Of a stretch of DNA of 64,000 nt, positions 34,784 through 44,400 are shown in pieces; the first letter of the stretch is position 1, and the number at the start of each line of letters is the position of its first letter. The notes below the pieces were generated by a model. The model was not told the origin of the DNA and ran no database searches. It saw nothing but the letters and a program-made list of their open reading frames with translations. Source of the DNA: Duganella sp. 1224. Its GTDB lineage: Bacteria > Pseudomonadota > Gammaproteobacteria > Burkholderiales > Burkholderiaceae_D. The position numbers were made by a program, and so were the translations under genes. The DNA is taken from NCBI RefSeq assembly GCF_013408245.1, contig NZ_JACBYS010000005.1:248001-312000 (forward strand). Direction: 5' to 3'.

Positions 34784-36252
34784 CGGTTCAGATACACCGG
34801 ATTCCCCAGCAACAGCAGATGGCCGCGCGCGTTGCGCACCTCGGCGCGCAGCCAGTGCGGCTTGCCGTCGCTGTGCCAGTTGAAGGTGTGCCGCGCGTCG
34901 TCGCTGCCGATGTCGCTGCCGGGCAGCAGCTCCGACGCGTCCGCGCCATCCATCACCAACCGCACGCTGGCGCCGTTCGCATGCGCGACGTGGATGCTGA
35001 AGCGCACCGCCTCGCCCTGCGCGGCCTGCAGCGTATCGCCCATCATGGCCGTCGCCTCGCCGGCGCTGGCGGTCAGTTCGAGCAGCCGCTTGCCGCTGCC
35101 CTCCACGTCGACGAACACATGGCCGGCGCGGATGCCGTCCAGGATCGCCTGCTGCGACAGTTCGGCCGCGTGCACGACGGTGGTCGGTGTGCCGACAGCG
35201 TTCTTTCCCTGGCCGGCGTGATGATTATCGCTGCCGCCGATGGCGGTGGGTCGCAGGCCACGCTGCAACTGCGCTTGCCAGAACGGTATGCCGGACAGCA
35301 GCCCGTCCGCGTCGGTGCCGTTGACCGCCTCGATGGCCTGCACCTTGCGCAGATCGGCGTCGTTGCTCCAGCCGCAGCCCATGCAGGTTTCGCCGGATGG
35401 CAGGCCTGGATGGTTGATCGACACCAGGCCATGCAGCCGCACGGCGGCGTCCAGCAGCTTGTTCCAGCCCTCCGGGCCGGCGGCGATGCGGAAGTCCAGC
35501 GGCGCCAGTGTGCCAAACAGATTGGCGTGGCCGGAGAAGGTGGTGATCTCGCGGCCCGGCATCAGCAGCAGCTTGCTGAACCACGGCTGTAGCGCCCGCA
35601 GTTCGGAGGCGTGGGACACGGTGTTGTGCTCCGTGATGGCGATGAAGTCCAGCTTGCGATCGGCCGCCGCCTGCACCGTGGGGAACAAGGGACAGGGCAC
35701 CGAACCGCCATCCTGGTTGGCGCAGCTGCCGTCGCTATGCCCGGTGTGCATGTGCAGGTCGCCGCGATACCACGCCGCGCCGCTGCGCACCACGGTGCGC
35801 AGCGGTTCCGGTTCGTCGGCCGCCGCCAGTCCGCGCGAGAAATACACTTGCGCGGTGTAGCTGGCCTCCGCCGACTTGCGCAGGTTCGGCACGCCGAGCA
35901 GCAGCGCCCACCGCCCCGGCGTGACCGGGCCGGGCACGAAGGACGGCGTGGCGTCCACGCCGCTGACCGTGAACAGGCGCTTGCTGCCGCCGCTCCAGCC
36001 GCGCAGCGCGCCGTCCGGGCCCAACAGGCCGAGGTCGATGACGCTGCGTTGTTCCTTGCCGTTGTAGTCAAAGGCGATGGTCACGCGCTCGACGCCGGCC
36101 GGCACGTCGAACGGCACGCTGCGATAGGTCTGGTGATCGGCGCCGGTCAGCACGCCGCGCAGCACCAGATCGGGCGCGGTGGCGGCTGTCGCGGCGGCGC
36201 CACAGCACAGCATCCACGCCAGCACGCGCAACAGGCAGGCGAATGGTCGCAT
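34780..36252 (-). CDS. Exported PHP-type metallohydrolase (CehA/McbA family)
   Basis: The 490-aa protein has a signal peptide (LLRVLAWMLCCGAAATAATA), an N-terminal beta-sandwich and a PHP domain with metal-binding motifs GDLHMHTGHSDG, ITEHNT, MPGREIT, SINHPG and GGSDNHHAG. CehA/McbA proteins include carbaryl hydrolases and putative phosphoesterases; the substrate here is unknown. It lies 8 bp after a TonB-dependent receptor gene on the same strand, so the imported or surface-bound ligand is probably its substrate. Confidence 0.87.
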   Translation of the reverse strand: MRPFACLLRVLAWMLCCGAAATAATAPDLVLRGVLTGADHQTYRSVPFDVPAGVERVTIAFDYNGKEQRSVIDLGLLGPDGALRGWSGGSKRLFTVSGVDATPSFVPGPVTPGRWALLLGVPNLRKSAEASYTAQVYFSRGLAAADEPEPLRTVVRSGAAWYRGDLHMHTGHSDGSCANQDGGSVPCPLFPTVQAAADRKLDFIAITEHNTVSHASELRALQPWFSKLLLMPGREITTFSGHANLFGTLAPLDFRIAAGPEGWNKLLDAAVRLHGLVSINHPGLPSGETCMGCGWSNDADLRKVQAIEAVNGTDADGLLSGIPFWQAQLQRGLRPTAIGGSDNHHAGQGKNAVGTPTTVVHAAELSQQAILDGIRAGHVFVDVEGSGKRLLELTASAGEATAMMGDTLQAAQGEAVRFSIHVAHANGASVRLVMDGADASELLPGSDIGSDDARHTFNWHSDGKPHWLRAEVRNARGHLLLLGNPVYLNR

Positions 36253-36259
36253 GGGCGCC

Positions 36260-38722
36260 TCAGAAGTCGTACTTCAGCGCGCCGCGCACCGAGCGGCCCA
36301 GGATCGGGCGCGCCAGGAAGGTATTGGCGCCGGCGTCCGCGCTGGCCAGTTCGCCGGCACGCGGATTGCCCTCGGTCAGACCCTGCGAGTTGTTGACGTT
36401 GTCGACGTAAGCGTAGGCGGTCAGCGTTGGCGTGATGGTGTACCGCGCCGAGAAGTTCAGCACCTTGTACGATGGCAGGCGCACGCTGTTGGCCGAATCG
36501 ACAAAGCGCGCGCCTTCCCATTCATACGACAGTTGCAAACGCAGCTTGTCGCCCATCAGGTTCACGCCCGGCACCAGGCGGTAACTCAGTTTCGGCACGC
36601 GGATCAGCTGATTGCCACCGTAGTTGCGCTGCACCGGCAGGTTGTTCACCTTGTCGACATAGCTCAGGTCACGGTATTGCGGGTCTTGCCAGGTGATGTT
36701 GAACGCCAGGTCGCCCCACTCGGCGGGACGCAGCTTGCCCTCCAGTTCCATGCCCCAGGTGCGCGTGGACGCGTAGCCGATGCTGGTGGTGGACGCCGTG
36801 TTATCCAGGTTGAACACGTTGTTGGTGTAGGAAACGTTGTTGTACTTGGAGTAGAACAGCGTCGGATACAGCTCCAGCATGCGGCTGTTGTACTTGTAGC
36901 CCACTTCGCCCAGGTCCATGGTCTGGATGATCGGCGTGGCGGTCGGGCTGGTGATGTAGGAACTCAGGTTGGGCAGGCGGAAGGCCTTGGTCCAGCGCCC
37001 GAACACGCCGGCGTTCCCGGCCAGCTGGTAGTTGGCGCCCAGCGTCCAGCCGGTTTTGTTGAAGGTATGGTCGTAGTAATCGAACACGCCGGTGCCGGTG
37101 CGGATCTTCGACGTGGCGAAGGTGCCGAGGTTGACGTTGGCCTGGCGCTCGGTGCGGCCGGCGGTGTTCACTTGTTCCCAGCGCAAGCCGCCGTCCAGTC
37201 GCAGTTGCTGCGTGATCTGCCATTCGTCAGCCAGGTACAGCGCGTTGGTGGTCGAGGTGCCGCTGGCGTTTTCCGACTCGTAGCCGTAGTTGTAGATGCC
37301 ATGGTCGGTGATGCTGCCCAGCGCCTTGCCGCCGGCATCCGTGGCCACCAAATCGATCAGCGGCGCCTGGCTCTGTGCGCCCAGCAGCACGCTGGACGAG
37401 TAGCGGCTGAAGGCCTGGTTGAAGCGCGCGTAGTAGTAGCCGAACGTGACGTCATGCTGCTGATCCGCCACCACCAGGCGGCGCGTCAGGCGGGTGTCGT
37501 TGATGGCTTCCTCCAGCGGCAGCGTAACGCCGCGCAGGCCGCCAACGATCAGCAGGCCGTTGGCCGGCGCGAAGCTCGTTCCCGGCTGGTTGGCGTATTG
37601 CAGCGCGAGCTTGCTGGCGCCCGGCACGTAGGACAGCAGCGACTGCGATTGCTTGAGGAAGGCGTCGGTGCTCAGCAACTGGTTGGCGAACACGCCGTTG
37701 CGCTGGGTCGCGGTCTTGGAATAGCGCAGCGATTCGTTCAGCTTCCAGTCGGCGCCGAGGTCTTTTTCCAGCAGGGCGGTGAACTGGGTGCGGCGCACAT
37801 GGGTGCCGTCGTCGTTGTTGAAGTCGTACAGCTGGCCGTTCCCCATTTTCATCTGCACGTGTTCCGTCTGCGGACCGGCCACCGTGCCGTAGTTGCCGTC
37901 AAAGCCAGGCACGGCGCGGATTTCGCCGTCGGCGTAGGTGCGCATCGGCACTGGCAGGAACAGCGCCACCTTGTCGTCCAGGTGCTTGGCGTCGAGGGTG
38001 ATGCGGCCATGGTCGATTTCCTTGGTCAGCTTCAGGCGCATTTGACCGCCCTTGTCGGCGGTGTAGCCCGGGCTGCGGATGCCGTCGTCCTCGCGATAGA
38101 AGCCGCCGATGCCGACGCCCCAGCCATCCTTGAGCGGCGTGGCGTACCAGAAGTCGGTGCGGCGCAGGCCGTAATCGCCCACGGTCAGCTTGACCAGGCC
38201 ATTCGGATGGTCGCCGATTTCGCGCGACAGGAAGTTGATGGCGCCGGCCGGCGCGTTGGTGTAGAACACCGACGACGGGCCGCCGCGCACCACCTCGATG
38301 CGGTCGATGGTTTCGTCCAGGCGGAAGGCCTGGTCGGCGTTCAGGTAGCCGAGCGAGGGATCGTGCTGCACCGGCACGCCATCTTCCAGCAGGGTGACGG
38401 AGCCGAAGCCATCGACCGGAATGCCGCGCGCGCGGATATTGCCCGAGGCTTCGCCACCGGACGACTCCACCCAGAAGCCGGGCACCGATTTCAGCGCCTC
38501 GGTCACCGAGGTTGGCGCCTGCATGCGCAGCGTCTCCTCGTTGATGGTGGTAATGGAGAAGCTGGCCTTGACCTTGCTGGCTTTGCCCGCCGTACCGGTG
38601 ACGATGACGGTGTCGCTCCCCGCCTCCTGCGCGGACGACGGCAACGCCGCGATGGTCAGCAGGGCGGCGGCGCCGCCCTGGAATGCGCGGCGGACGGCGC
38701 GTGCGATGATGGTGTTGCTCAC
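36260..38722 (-). CDS. TonB-dependent receptor
   Basis: The 820-aa outer-membrane transporter has a signal peptide (ALLTIAALPSSAQ), a TonB-box-like DTVIVTGTA, a plug domain (SVTEALKSVPGFWVE, then IRARGIPVDGFGSVTLLEDG and IEVVRGGPSSVFYTNAPAGAI in parts) and a 22-strand barrel ending in GALKYDF. The plug style is close to Fe-siderophore and OAR-type receptors, but no ligand can be assigned. It heads an operon with an exported PHP metallohydrolase and faces an outer-membrane protein gene across 66 bp. Confidence 0.92.
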   Translation of the reverse strand: MSNTIIARAVRRAFQGGAAALLTIAALPSSAQEAGSDTVIVTGTAGKASKVKASFSITTINEETLRMQAPTSVTEALKSVPGFWVESSGGEASGNIRARGIPVDGFGSVTLLEDGVPVQHDPSLGYLNADQAFRLDETIDRIEVVRGGPSSVFYTNAPAGAINFLSREIGDHPNGLVKLTVGDYGLRRTDFWYATPLKDGWGVGIGGFYREDDGIRSPGYTADKGGQMRLKLTKEIDHGRITLDAKHLDDKVALFLPVPMRTYADGEIRAVPGFDGNYGTVAGPQTEHVQMKMGNGQLYDFNNDDGTHVRRTQFTALLEKDLGADWKLNESLRYSKTATQRNGVFANQLLSTDAFLKQSQSLLSYVPGASKLALQYANQPGTSFAPANGLLIVGGLRGVTLPLEEAINDTRLTRRLVVADQQHDVTFGYYYARFNQAFSRYSSSVLLGAQSQAPLIDLVATDAGGKALGSITDHGIYNYGYESENASGTSTTNALYLADEWQITQQLRLDGGLRWEQVNTAGRTERQANVNLGTFATSKIRTGTGVFDYYDHTFNKTGWTLGANYQLAGNAGVFGRWTKAFRLPNLSSYITSPTATPIIQTMDLGEVGYKYNSRMLELYPTLFYSKYNNVSYTNNVFNLDNTASTTSIGYASTRTWGMELEGKLRPAEWGDLAFNITWQDPQYRDLSYVDKVNNLPVQRNYGGNQLIRVPKLSYRLVPGVNLMGDKLRLQLSYEWEGARFVDSANSVRLPSYKVLNFSARYTITPTLTAYAYVDNVNNSQGLTEGNPRAGELASADAGANTFLARPILGRSVRGALKYDF

Positions 38723-38788
38723 AATTTCCCCTTGCTAGAATAATGCCTCACTGGGCGGAATGCGCGGATTCTAGGGAGAGATTGTTAA

Positions 38789-39562
38789 ATGCTCATGACA
38801 CGAGTTAATCGTTTTATCATTTTTGCCGGATTATGCGCGGTGCTGGCGCCGGCCCACGCACAGGATGACGCGGTGCTGCCTTACCGGCCGTCGGTATCCA
38901 CACCGGCGCAGTTGCCGGTGCCCGGCCAGCTGGAACTCGAAACCGGCTTCCAGCGTGTCCAACCCGGCGCTATCCGGCGCGACAGCCTGCCGTACACGTT
39001 CAAGCTGGCGTTCAACGCGCAGTGGGGCGTGCTGGTGGAGGGCGAGGCCTACGTCTCCTCGCGCGATGACGCCGGCAGCCCGCGTCAGCGCGGCTTTGGC
39101 GACACCACCTTCGTTTTGAAGCGCGCCTTCATCATTGACGATGCCACGGCGTTCGGCCTGGAATTCGGCGCCAAGGCGCCGACCGCGAAAGACACCATCG
39201 GCAGCGGCAAGAGCGATTACAGCATCAACGGCATCTTCAGCCGCGATCTGGGGCCGGTGCACATGGACCTGAACCTGAACGCCACGCGCCTGGGCGCCTA
39301 CGACGCGGGCACCGGCCGCACGCAGACCGGCTGGGCCACGGCGTTCTCCACGCCGGTGTCGGACAAGTGGCAGGCCATCGGCGAGCTGTCCGGCACGCGC
39401 CGCGACAACACGCCAAACACCGCGCAATTGCTGGCGGCGGCGTCATACAGCGCGAGCAAGCGGCTGGTGTTCGACGTTGGCGTGGCGCGCGGCCTGACGT
39501 CCGCCTCGCCCGACTGGACGCTGTTCGGTGGCGTCACGCTGCCGCTCGGGAAGCTGTGGTGA
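38789..39562 (+). CDS. Outer-membrane protein, MetA-pathway phenol degradation-like
   Basis: The 257-aa product has a signal peptide ending APAHAQ and regular amphipathic strands, for example LELETGFQRVQPG, WGVLVEGEAYVS and FGLEFGAKAPTAKD. This resembles the PF13557-type putative channel or transporter family. It ends in GVTLPLGKLW with a terminal aromatic residue. The gene is divergent from the TonB receptor and abuts the convergent Lrp-type gene without a gap. Its role is unknown; outer-membrane passage of small hydrophobic compounds is a guess from the family. Confidence 0.7.
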   Translation: MLMTRVNRFIIFAGLCAVLAPAHAQDDAVLPYRPSVSTPAQLPVPGQLELETGFQRVQPGAIRRDSLPYTFKLAFNAQWGVLVEGEAYVSSRDDAGSPRQRGFGDTTFVLKRAFIIDDATAFGLEFGAKAPTAKDTIGSGKSDYSINGIFSRDLGPVHMDLNLNATRLGAYDAGTGRTQTGWATAFSTPVSDKWQAIGELSGTRRDNTPNTAQLLAAASYSASKRLVFDVGVARGLTSASPDWTLFGGVTLPLGKLW

Positions 39563-40084
39563 TTACACCAGCGGCAGCGCGGTGGTGTCCTTGATGCGCT
39601 GGAGCGCGAACGAGGATTTCACGTCCAGTACCGCCGGGTGGCGCAGCAGCGTCGCCATCATGAAGCGCGAGAAGTGGTCCATGTCTTCCACGTGCACGCG
39701 CAGCAGGTAGTCCATCTCGCCGGTCATCGCGTAGCAGGCCACCACTTCCGGCCACTGTGCCACCGCCTCGGCGAAGTCCTGGCGCGGCGACGGCGGCGCG
39801 TTGGCCGCGCCCAGCGCGCGGGCGTTGCTGTGGGCGGCCGCTTCGCTGTGCTTCTCCAGCCGCACATTGACGTAGGCCAGCAGGCCGAGGCCGATCTTGT
39901 CCGGATCCAGCAGCGCCACGTACTGCCGAATCACGCCGGCCTCCTCCAGCCGCTTGATGCGGCGCAGGCACGGCGACGGCGACAGCGCCACCAGTTCGGC
40001 CACATCCTGGTTGGACAGGCGGCCATCCGATTGCAATATGGAAAGAATCTTGCGATCGGTTTTGTCTAGTGCGATTTTGGTCAT
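39563..40084 (-). CDS. Lrp/AsnC-family regulator, probable regulator of hppD
   Basis: The 173-aa protein has an N-terminal winged HTH (LDKTDRKILSILQSDGRLS, then VALSPSPCLRRIKRLEEAGVI) and a C-terminal RAM ligand-binding domain (CYAMTGEMDYLLRVHVEDMDHF in parts). It is divergent from hppD, with two inverted repeats in between, so control of aromatic amino-acid catabolism, with an amino acid or keto acid as effector, is likely. The ATG at 40084 is chosen; an upstream extension to 40114 would cover the inverted repeat. Confidence 0.9.
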   Translation of the reverse strand: MTKIALDKTDRKILSILQSDGRLSNQDVAELVALSPSPCLRRIKRLEEAGVIRQYVALLDPDKIGLGLLAYVNVRLEKHSEAAAHSNARALGAANAPPSPRQDFAEAVAQWPEVVACYAMTGEMDYLLRVHVEDMDHFSRFMMATLLRHPAVLDVKSSFALQRIKDTTALPLV

Positions 40085-40110
40085 AAATCCCTCAAAATGT
40101 CGGTTCCAAG

Positions 40111-40157
40111 GCAATATTATTGCTCAAACCGGGTGGGCGTGGGAATTGTTTGCAATT
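40111..40157. promoter_or_regulatory. Two inverted repeats between the Lrp-type gene and hppD
   Basis: GCAATATTATTGC (40111-40123) is a perfect 6-1-6 palindrome, and AATTG-TTTG-CAATT (40144-40157) is a second one with the same ATTG/CAAT arms. Their centres are about 33 bp apart, close to three helical turns, which suits an Lrp-type multimer. Both lie upstream of the hppD -10. Confidence 0.5.
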
Positions 40158-40177
40158 TACTGCCGCCGCAGCGGATC

Positions 40178-40183
40178 TATACT
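40178..40183 (+). promoter_or_regulatory. -10 element of hppD
   Basis: TATACT lies 27 bp before the hppD start codon. No good -35 is present, which fits dependence on an activator bound at the upstream inverted repeats. Confidence 0.45.
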
Positions 40184-40210
40184 GTGCGCTATTCGTACAA
40201 GGAGACCTGC

Positions 40211-41332
40211 ATGCAATTCCAGCCATGGGACAACCCGATGGGCACCGACGGATTCGAATTCGTCGAGTATGCCGCCCCCGATCCTAAAGCGCTCGGCGCG
40301 CTGTTCGAGAGCATGGGCTTTACCGCCATCGCCCGCCACCGCCACAAGGACGTGACGCTGTACCGCCAGGGCGAGATCAACTTCATCATCAACGCCGAGA
40401 AGGATTCGTTCGCGCAGCGCTTTGCGCGCCAGCACGGTCCGTCGGTGTGCGCGATCGGCATCCGCGTGCAGGATGCGGCGTTTGCCTACAAGTCCATGCT
40501 GGAGAAGGGCGCCTGGGGCTTCGATAACAAGACCGGTCCGATGGAGCTGAACATCCCCGCCATCAAGGGCGTGGGCGATTCGCTGATCTACCTGGTGGAC
40601 CGCTGGCGCGGCAAGAACGGCAACGCGCAACCGGGCGGCATCGGCGACATCAGCATCTACGACGTCGACTTCGTGGCGATTCCGGGCGCCGATCCGAACC
40701 CGGTCGGCCATGGCCTGACCTACATCGACCACCTGACCAACAACGTCCATCGCGGCCGCATGAAGGAGTGGGCGGACTTCTACGAGAAGATGTTCAACTT
40801 CCGCGAGGTGCGCTACTTCGACATCGAGGGCAAGCTGACCGGCCTGAAGTCGAAAGCCATGACCTCGCCGTGCGGCAAGGTGCGCATCCCGATCAACGAA
40901 TCGTCGGACGACAAATCGCAGATCGCCGAGTACCTGGACGAATACCATGGCGAAGGCATCCAGCACATCGCGCTGGGCACCGACGATATTTACGCGTCGA
41001 TCGAGGGCATGAAGCAGGCCGGCATCGCCTTCCAGGACACCATCGAGACCTATTACGAGCTGGTGAACCGCCGCCTGCCGAACCACGGCGAGCGCCTGGA
41101 CGACCTGCGCCGCCTGCGCATCCTGATCGATGGCCAGAGCAACGAGACGCAGCGCGAACTGCTGCTGCAGATCTTCACGCAGAACGTGATCGGCCCGATC
41201 TTCTTCGAGATCATCCAGCGCAAGGGTGACCAGGGCTTCGGCGAGGGCAACTTCCGCGCGCTGTTCGAGTCGATCGAGCTGGATCAGATCAAGCGCGGCG
41301 TGCTGCAGGATCCAGGCAAGGCGCCCGCTTAA
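40211..41332 (+). CDS. hppD: 4-hydroxyphenylpyruvate dioxygenase
   Basis: The 373-aa Fe(II) dioxygenase turns 4-hydroxyphenylpyruvate into homogentisate in tyrosine and phenylalanine breakdown. The 2-His-1-Glu iron ligands are visible: His174 in YIDHLTNNV, His252 in GIQHIAL and Glu333 in IFFEIIQRKG. AAGGAGAC precedes the ATG at 40211. It is divergent from an Lrp-type regulator and followed by the indolepyruvate oxidoreductase gene. No homogentisate dioxygenase is in the window. Confidence 0.96.
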   Translation: MQFQPWDNPMGTDGFEFVEYAAPDPKALGALFESMGFTAIARHRHKDVTLYRQGEINFIINAEKDSFAQRFARQHGPSVCAIGIRVQDAAFAYKSMLEKGAWGFDNKTGPMELNIPAIKGVGDSLIYLVDRWRGKNGNAQPGGIGDISIYDVDFVAIPGADPNPVGHGLTYIDHLTNNVHRGRMKEWADFYEKMFNFREVRYFDIEGKLTGLKSKAMTSPCGKVRIPINESSDDKSQIAEYLDEYHGEGIQHIALGTDDIYASIEGMKQAGIAFQDTIETYYELVNRRLPNHGERLDDLRRLRILIDGQSNETQRELLLQIFTQNVIGPIFFEIIQRKGDQGFGEGNFRALFESIELDQIKRGVLQDPGKAPA

Positions 41333-41445
41333 GGAGTAGAGTAGTACCAAAGCCGGTAGCAAAGCACATAGACGGCGCACCGGCGCGAACGCGGCAGAGC
41401 CTATCCGGCACTGCCGCGCAGATTCGAGAATATTGGAGACAACAA

Positions 41446-44400
41446 ATGAATGCACCTCACAAGGGTTTGCAATTGGATCCGGCCGAGATTACGCTGGACG
41501 ATAAATGGACCCTGGAACGCGGCCGCGCCTTCATGACGGGCACGCAGGCGCTGATCCGCCTGCCCATGATGCAGCGCGAGCGCGACCTCAAGGCGGGCCT
41601 CAACACCGCCGGCTACATCACCGGCTACCGCGGCTCGCCGGTCACCAGCGTCGACATGACGGCGGTGAAGGCCAAGAAGTACCTCGACGAACACCACGTC
41701 AAATTCCATCCCGGGATGAACGAAGACCTGGCGGCGACCGCCGTCTGGGGCACCCAGCAGACCAATCTGTTCAAGGACGCCAAGTACGACGGCGTGTTCG
41801 CCATGTGGTACGGCAAGGGCCCCGGCGTGGACCGCTGCGGCGACGTCTTCAAGCACGCCAACAACGCCGGCTCCGCCAAGCATGGCGGCGTGCTGGTGCT
41901 GGCCGGCGACGACCACGCGGCCAAGTCCTCGTCCACCGCGCACCAGTCGGACCACATCCTCAACGCCTGCGGCATTCCGGTGCTGTACCCTTCGTCGGTG
42001 CAGGAGTACATCGACTACGGCCTGCACGCGTGGGCGATGAGCCGCTATACCGGCCTGTGGGTGTCGATGAAGTGCGTGACCGACATCATCGAATCCGGCG
42101 CCGTGGTGGACTTCGACCCGGACCGCGTGCAGATCCAGCTGCCGACCGACTTCGAGCTGCCGGAGGGCGGCCTGAATATCCGCTGGCCGGACACCGTGCT
42201 GGATATGGAAGTGCGCATGAACAGCTACAAGTGGTACGCCGCGCTGGCGTACTGCCGTGCCAATAAGCTGAACAAGATCATCTGGGATTCGCCCAAGCCG
42301 AAGATCGGCATCATCACCGCCGGCAAATCCTACCTGGACACGCGCCAGGCGCTGGCCGACCTGGGCATCGACGAGCAGGCCGCCGCCGACATCGGCATCC
42401 GCCTGTACAAGATCGGCATGACCTGGCCGCTGGAAGCGGATGGCGTGCACGAATTCGCCAAGGGCCTGGACGAGATCCTGGTGGTGGAAGAAAAACGCCA
42501 GATCCTCGAATACGCGCTGAAGGAAGAGCTGTACAACCTGCCGGACGGCCAGCGCCCGCGCGTGGTCGGCAAGTTCGACGACACCGGCGAATGGAGCAAC
42601 AAGGGCAAGACCGGCCACGGCGACTGGCTGCTGCCGGCCACCTACGAACTGAATCCGGCGCAGATCGCGCGCGCCATCGCCTCGCGCATCGCCCACTACT
42701 GCGACGGCCATCCGGTGGCCAAGCGCGTGCGGGAGCGCGTGGCGTATCTGGAAGCGAAAGAGCTGGCGCTGAAGACGCTGCCGGTCAAAGCCAACCCGCA
42801 GACCGACCGCATTCCGTATTTCTGCTCCGGCTGCCCGCACAACTCGTCGACCAAGGTGCCGGAAGGTTCGCGCGCGCTGGCCGGCATCGGCTGCCACTAC
42901 ATGGTGCTGTGGATGGACCGCGAAACCTCGACCTTTACCCACATGGGCGCGGAAGGCGTCACCTGGGTGGGGCAGGCGCCGTTCACCAACGAGAAGCACG
43001 TGTTCACCAACCTGGGTGACGGCACCTACTTCCACTCGGGCATATTGGCGATCCGCGCGGCGGTGGCGGCCAAGGTCAATATCACCTACAAGATCCTGTT
43101 CAACGACGCCGTCGCCATGACCGGCGGCCAGCAGTTCGACGGTCCGCTCGATCCGGGCATGATCTCGCGCCAGATCGCGGCGGAAGGCGTGTCGCCGATC
43201 ATCGTGGTCACCGACGAGCCGGAAAAGTACCCGTCGGATTACAACTGGGCGCCGGGCGTCACCGTGCGCCATCGCAGCGAATTGATGGATGTGCAGCGCG
43301 AGCTGCGCGACAAGCCGGGCGTGTCGGCCATGATCTACGACCAGACCTGCGCGTCCGAAAAACGCCGCCGCCGCAAGCGCAACGAGTATCCTGATCCGGC
43401 CAAGCGCGCGGTGATCAACGAAGCCGTGTGCGAAGGCTGCGGCGACTGCTCGGTGCAGTCCAACTGCCTGTCGGTGGAACCGCTGGAGACGGACCTGGGC
43501 CGCAAGCGCCAGATCAACCAGTCGTCCTGCAACAAGGACTTCTCCTGCACCACCGGCTTCTGCCCGAGCTTTGTGACGGTGGAGGGCGGCGCGCTGAAAA
43601 AGCCGAAGAAGGCCGCCACCGGCGATGCGCCGCAAGCCGTGTTGCCGGCGCCGGTGCTGCCGTCGACCGCAACGCCGTTCGGCATCCTGATCACCGGCAT
43701 CGGCGGCACCGGCGTGGTGACCGTGGGCCAGATCCTGGCCATGGCGGCCCACGTCGAGAACAAGGGCGCCATCGTGCTGGACATGAGCGGCCTGGCGCAG
43801 AAGGGCGGCCCGGTGATGTCGCACGTGCGCCTGGCGGACCACCAGGGCGATCTGCACTCGACCCGCGTGGGCACCGGCAGCGCCGATCTGGTGATCGGCT
43901 GCGACCTGATCGTGACCGCGTCGCGCGACGCCCTGTCGCGCATGGGCGAGGGCCGCACGCATGCGATGGTCAACTCGACCGGCCTGTCCACCGCCGCGTT
44001 CGTGAAGAACCCGGACTGGCAGTTCCCGGACGGCTCGTCGCGCGGCGAAATCATCCGCGCCTGCGGCAACGAGCATGTCGACTTTGTCGATGCCGGCCAA
44101 ATCGCCACCGCGCTGATGGGCGACTCGATCGCCACCAATATGTTCATGCTGGGCTACGCGTTCCAGAAAGGCCATGTGCCGCTGAGCGAAGCATCGCTGA
44201 TCAAGGCGATCGAGCTGAATGGCGTGTCGGTGGCCTTCAACAAGGCCGCCTTCCACTGGGGACGCACCGCCGCGCACGACCTGGCGTCGGTGACCAGGTT
44301 GACCACGCCGGCCAAGGTCATCGAGTTCAAGCGCATCCAGACCTTGGACGACATCGTCGCCAAGCGGGTGGAGCTGCTGACCGCCTACCAGGACGCGAAT

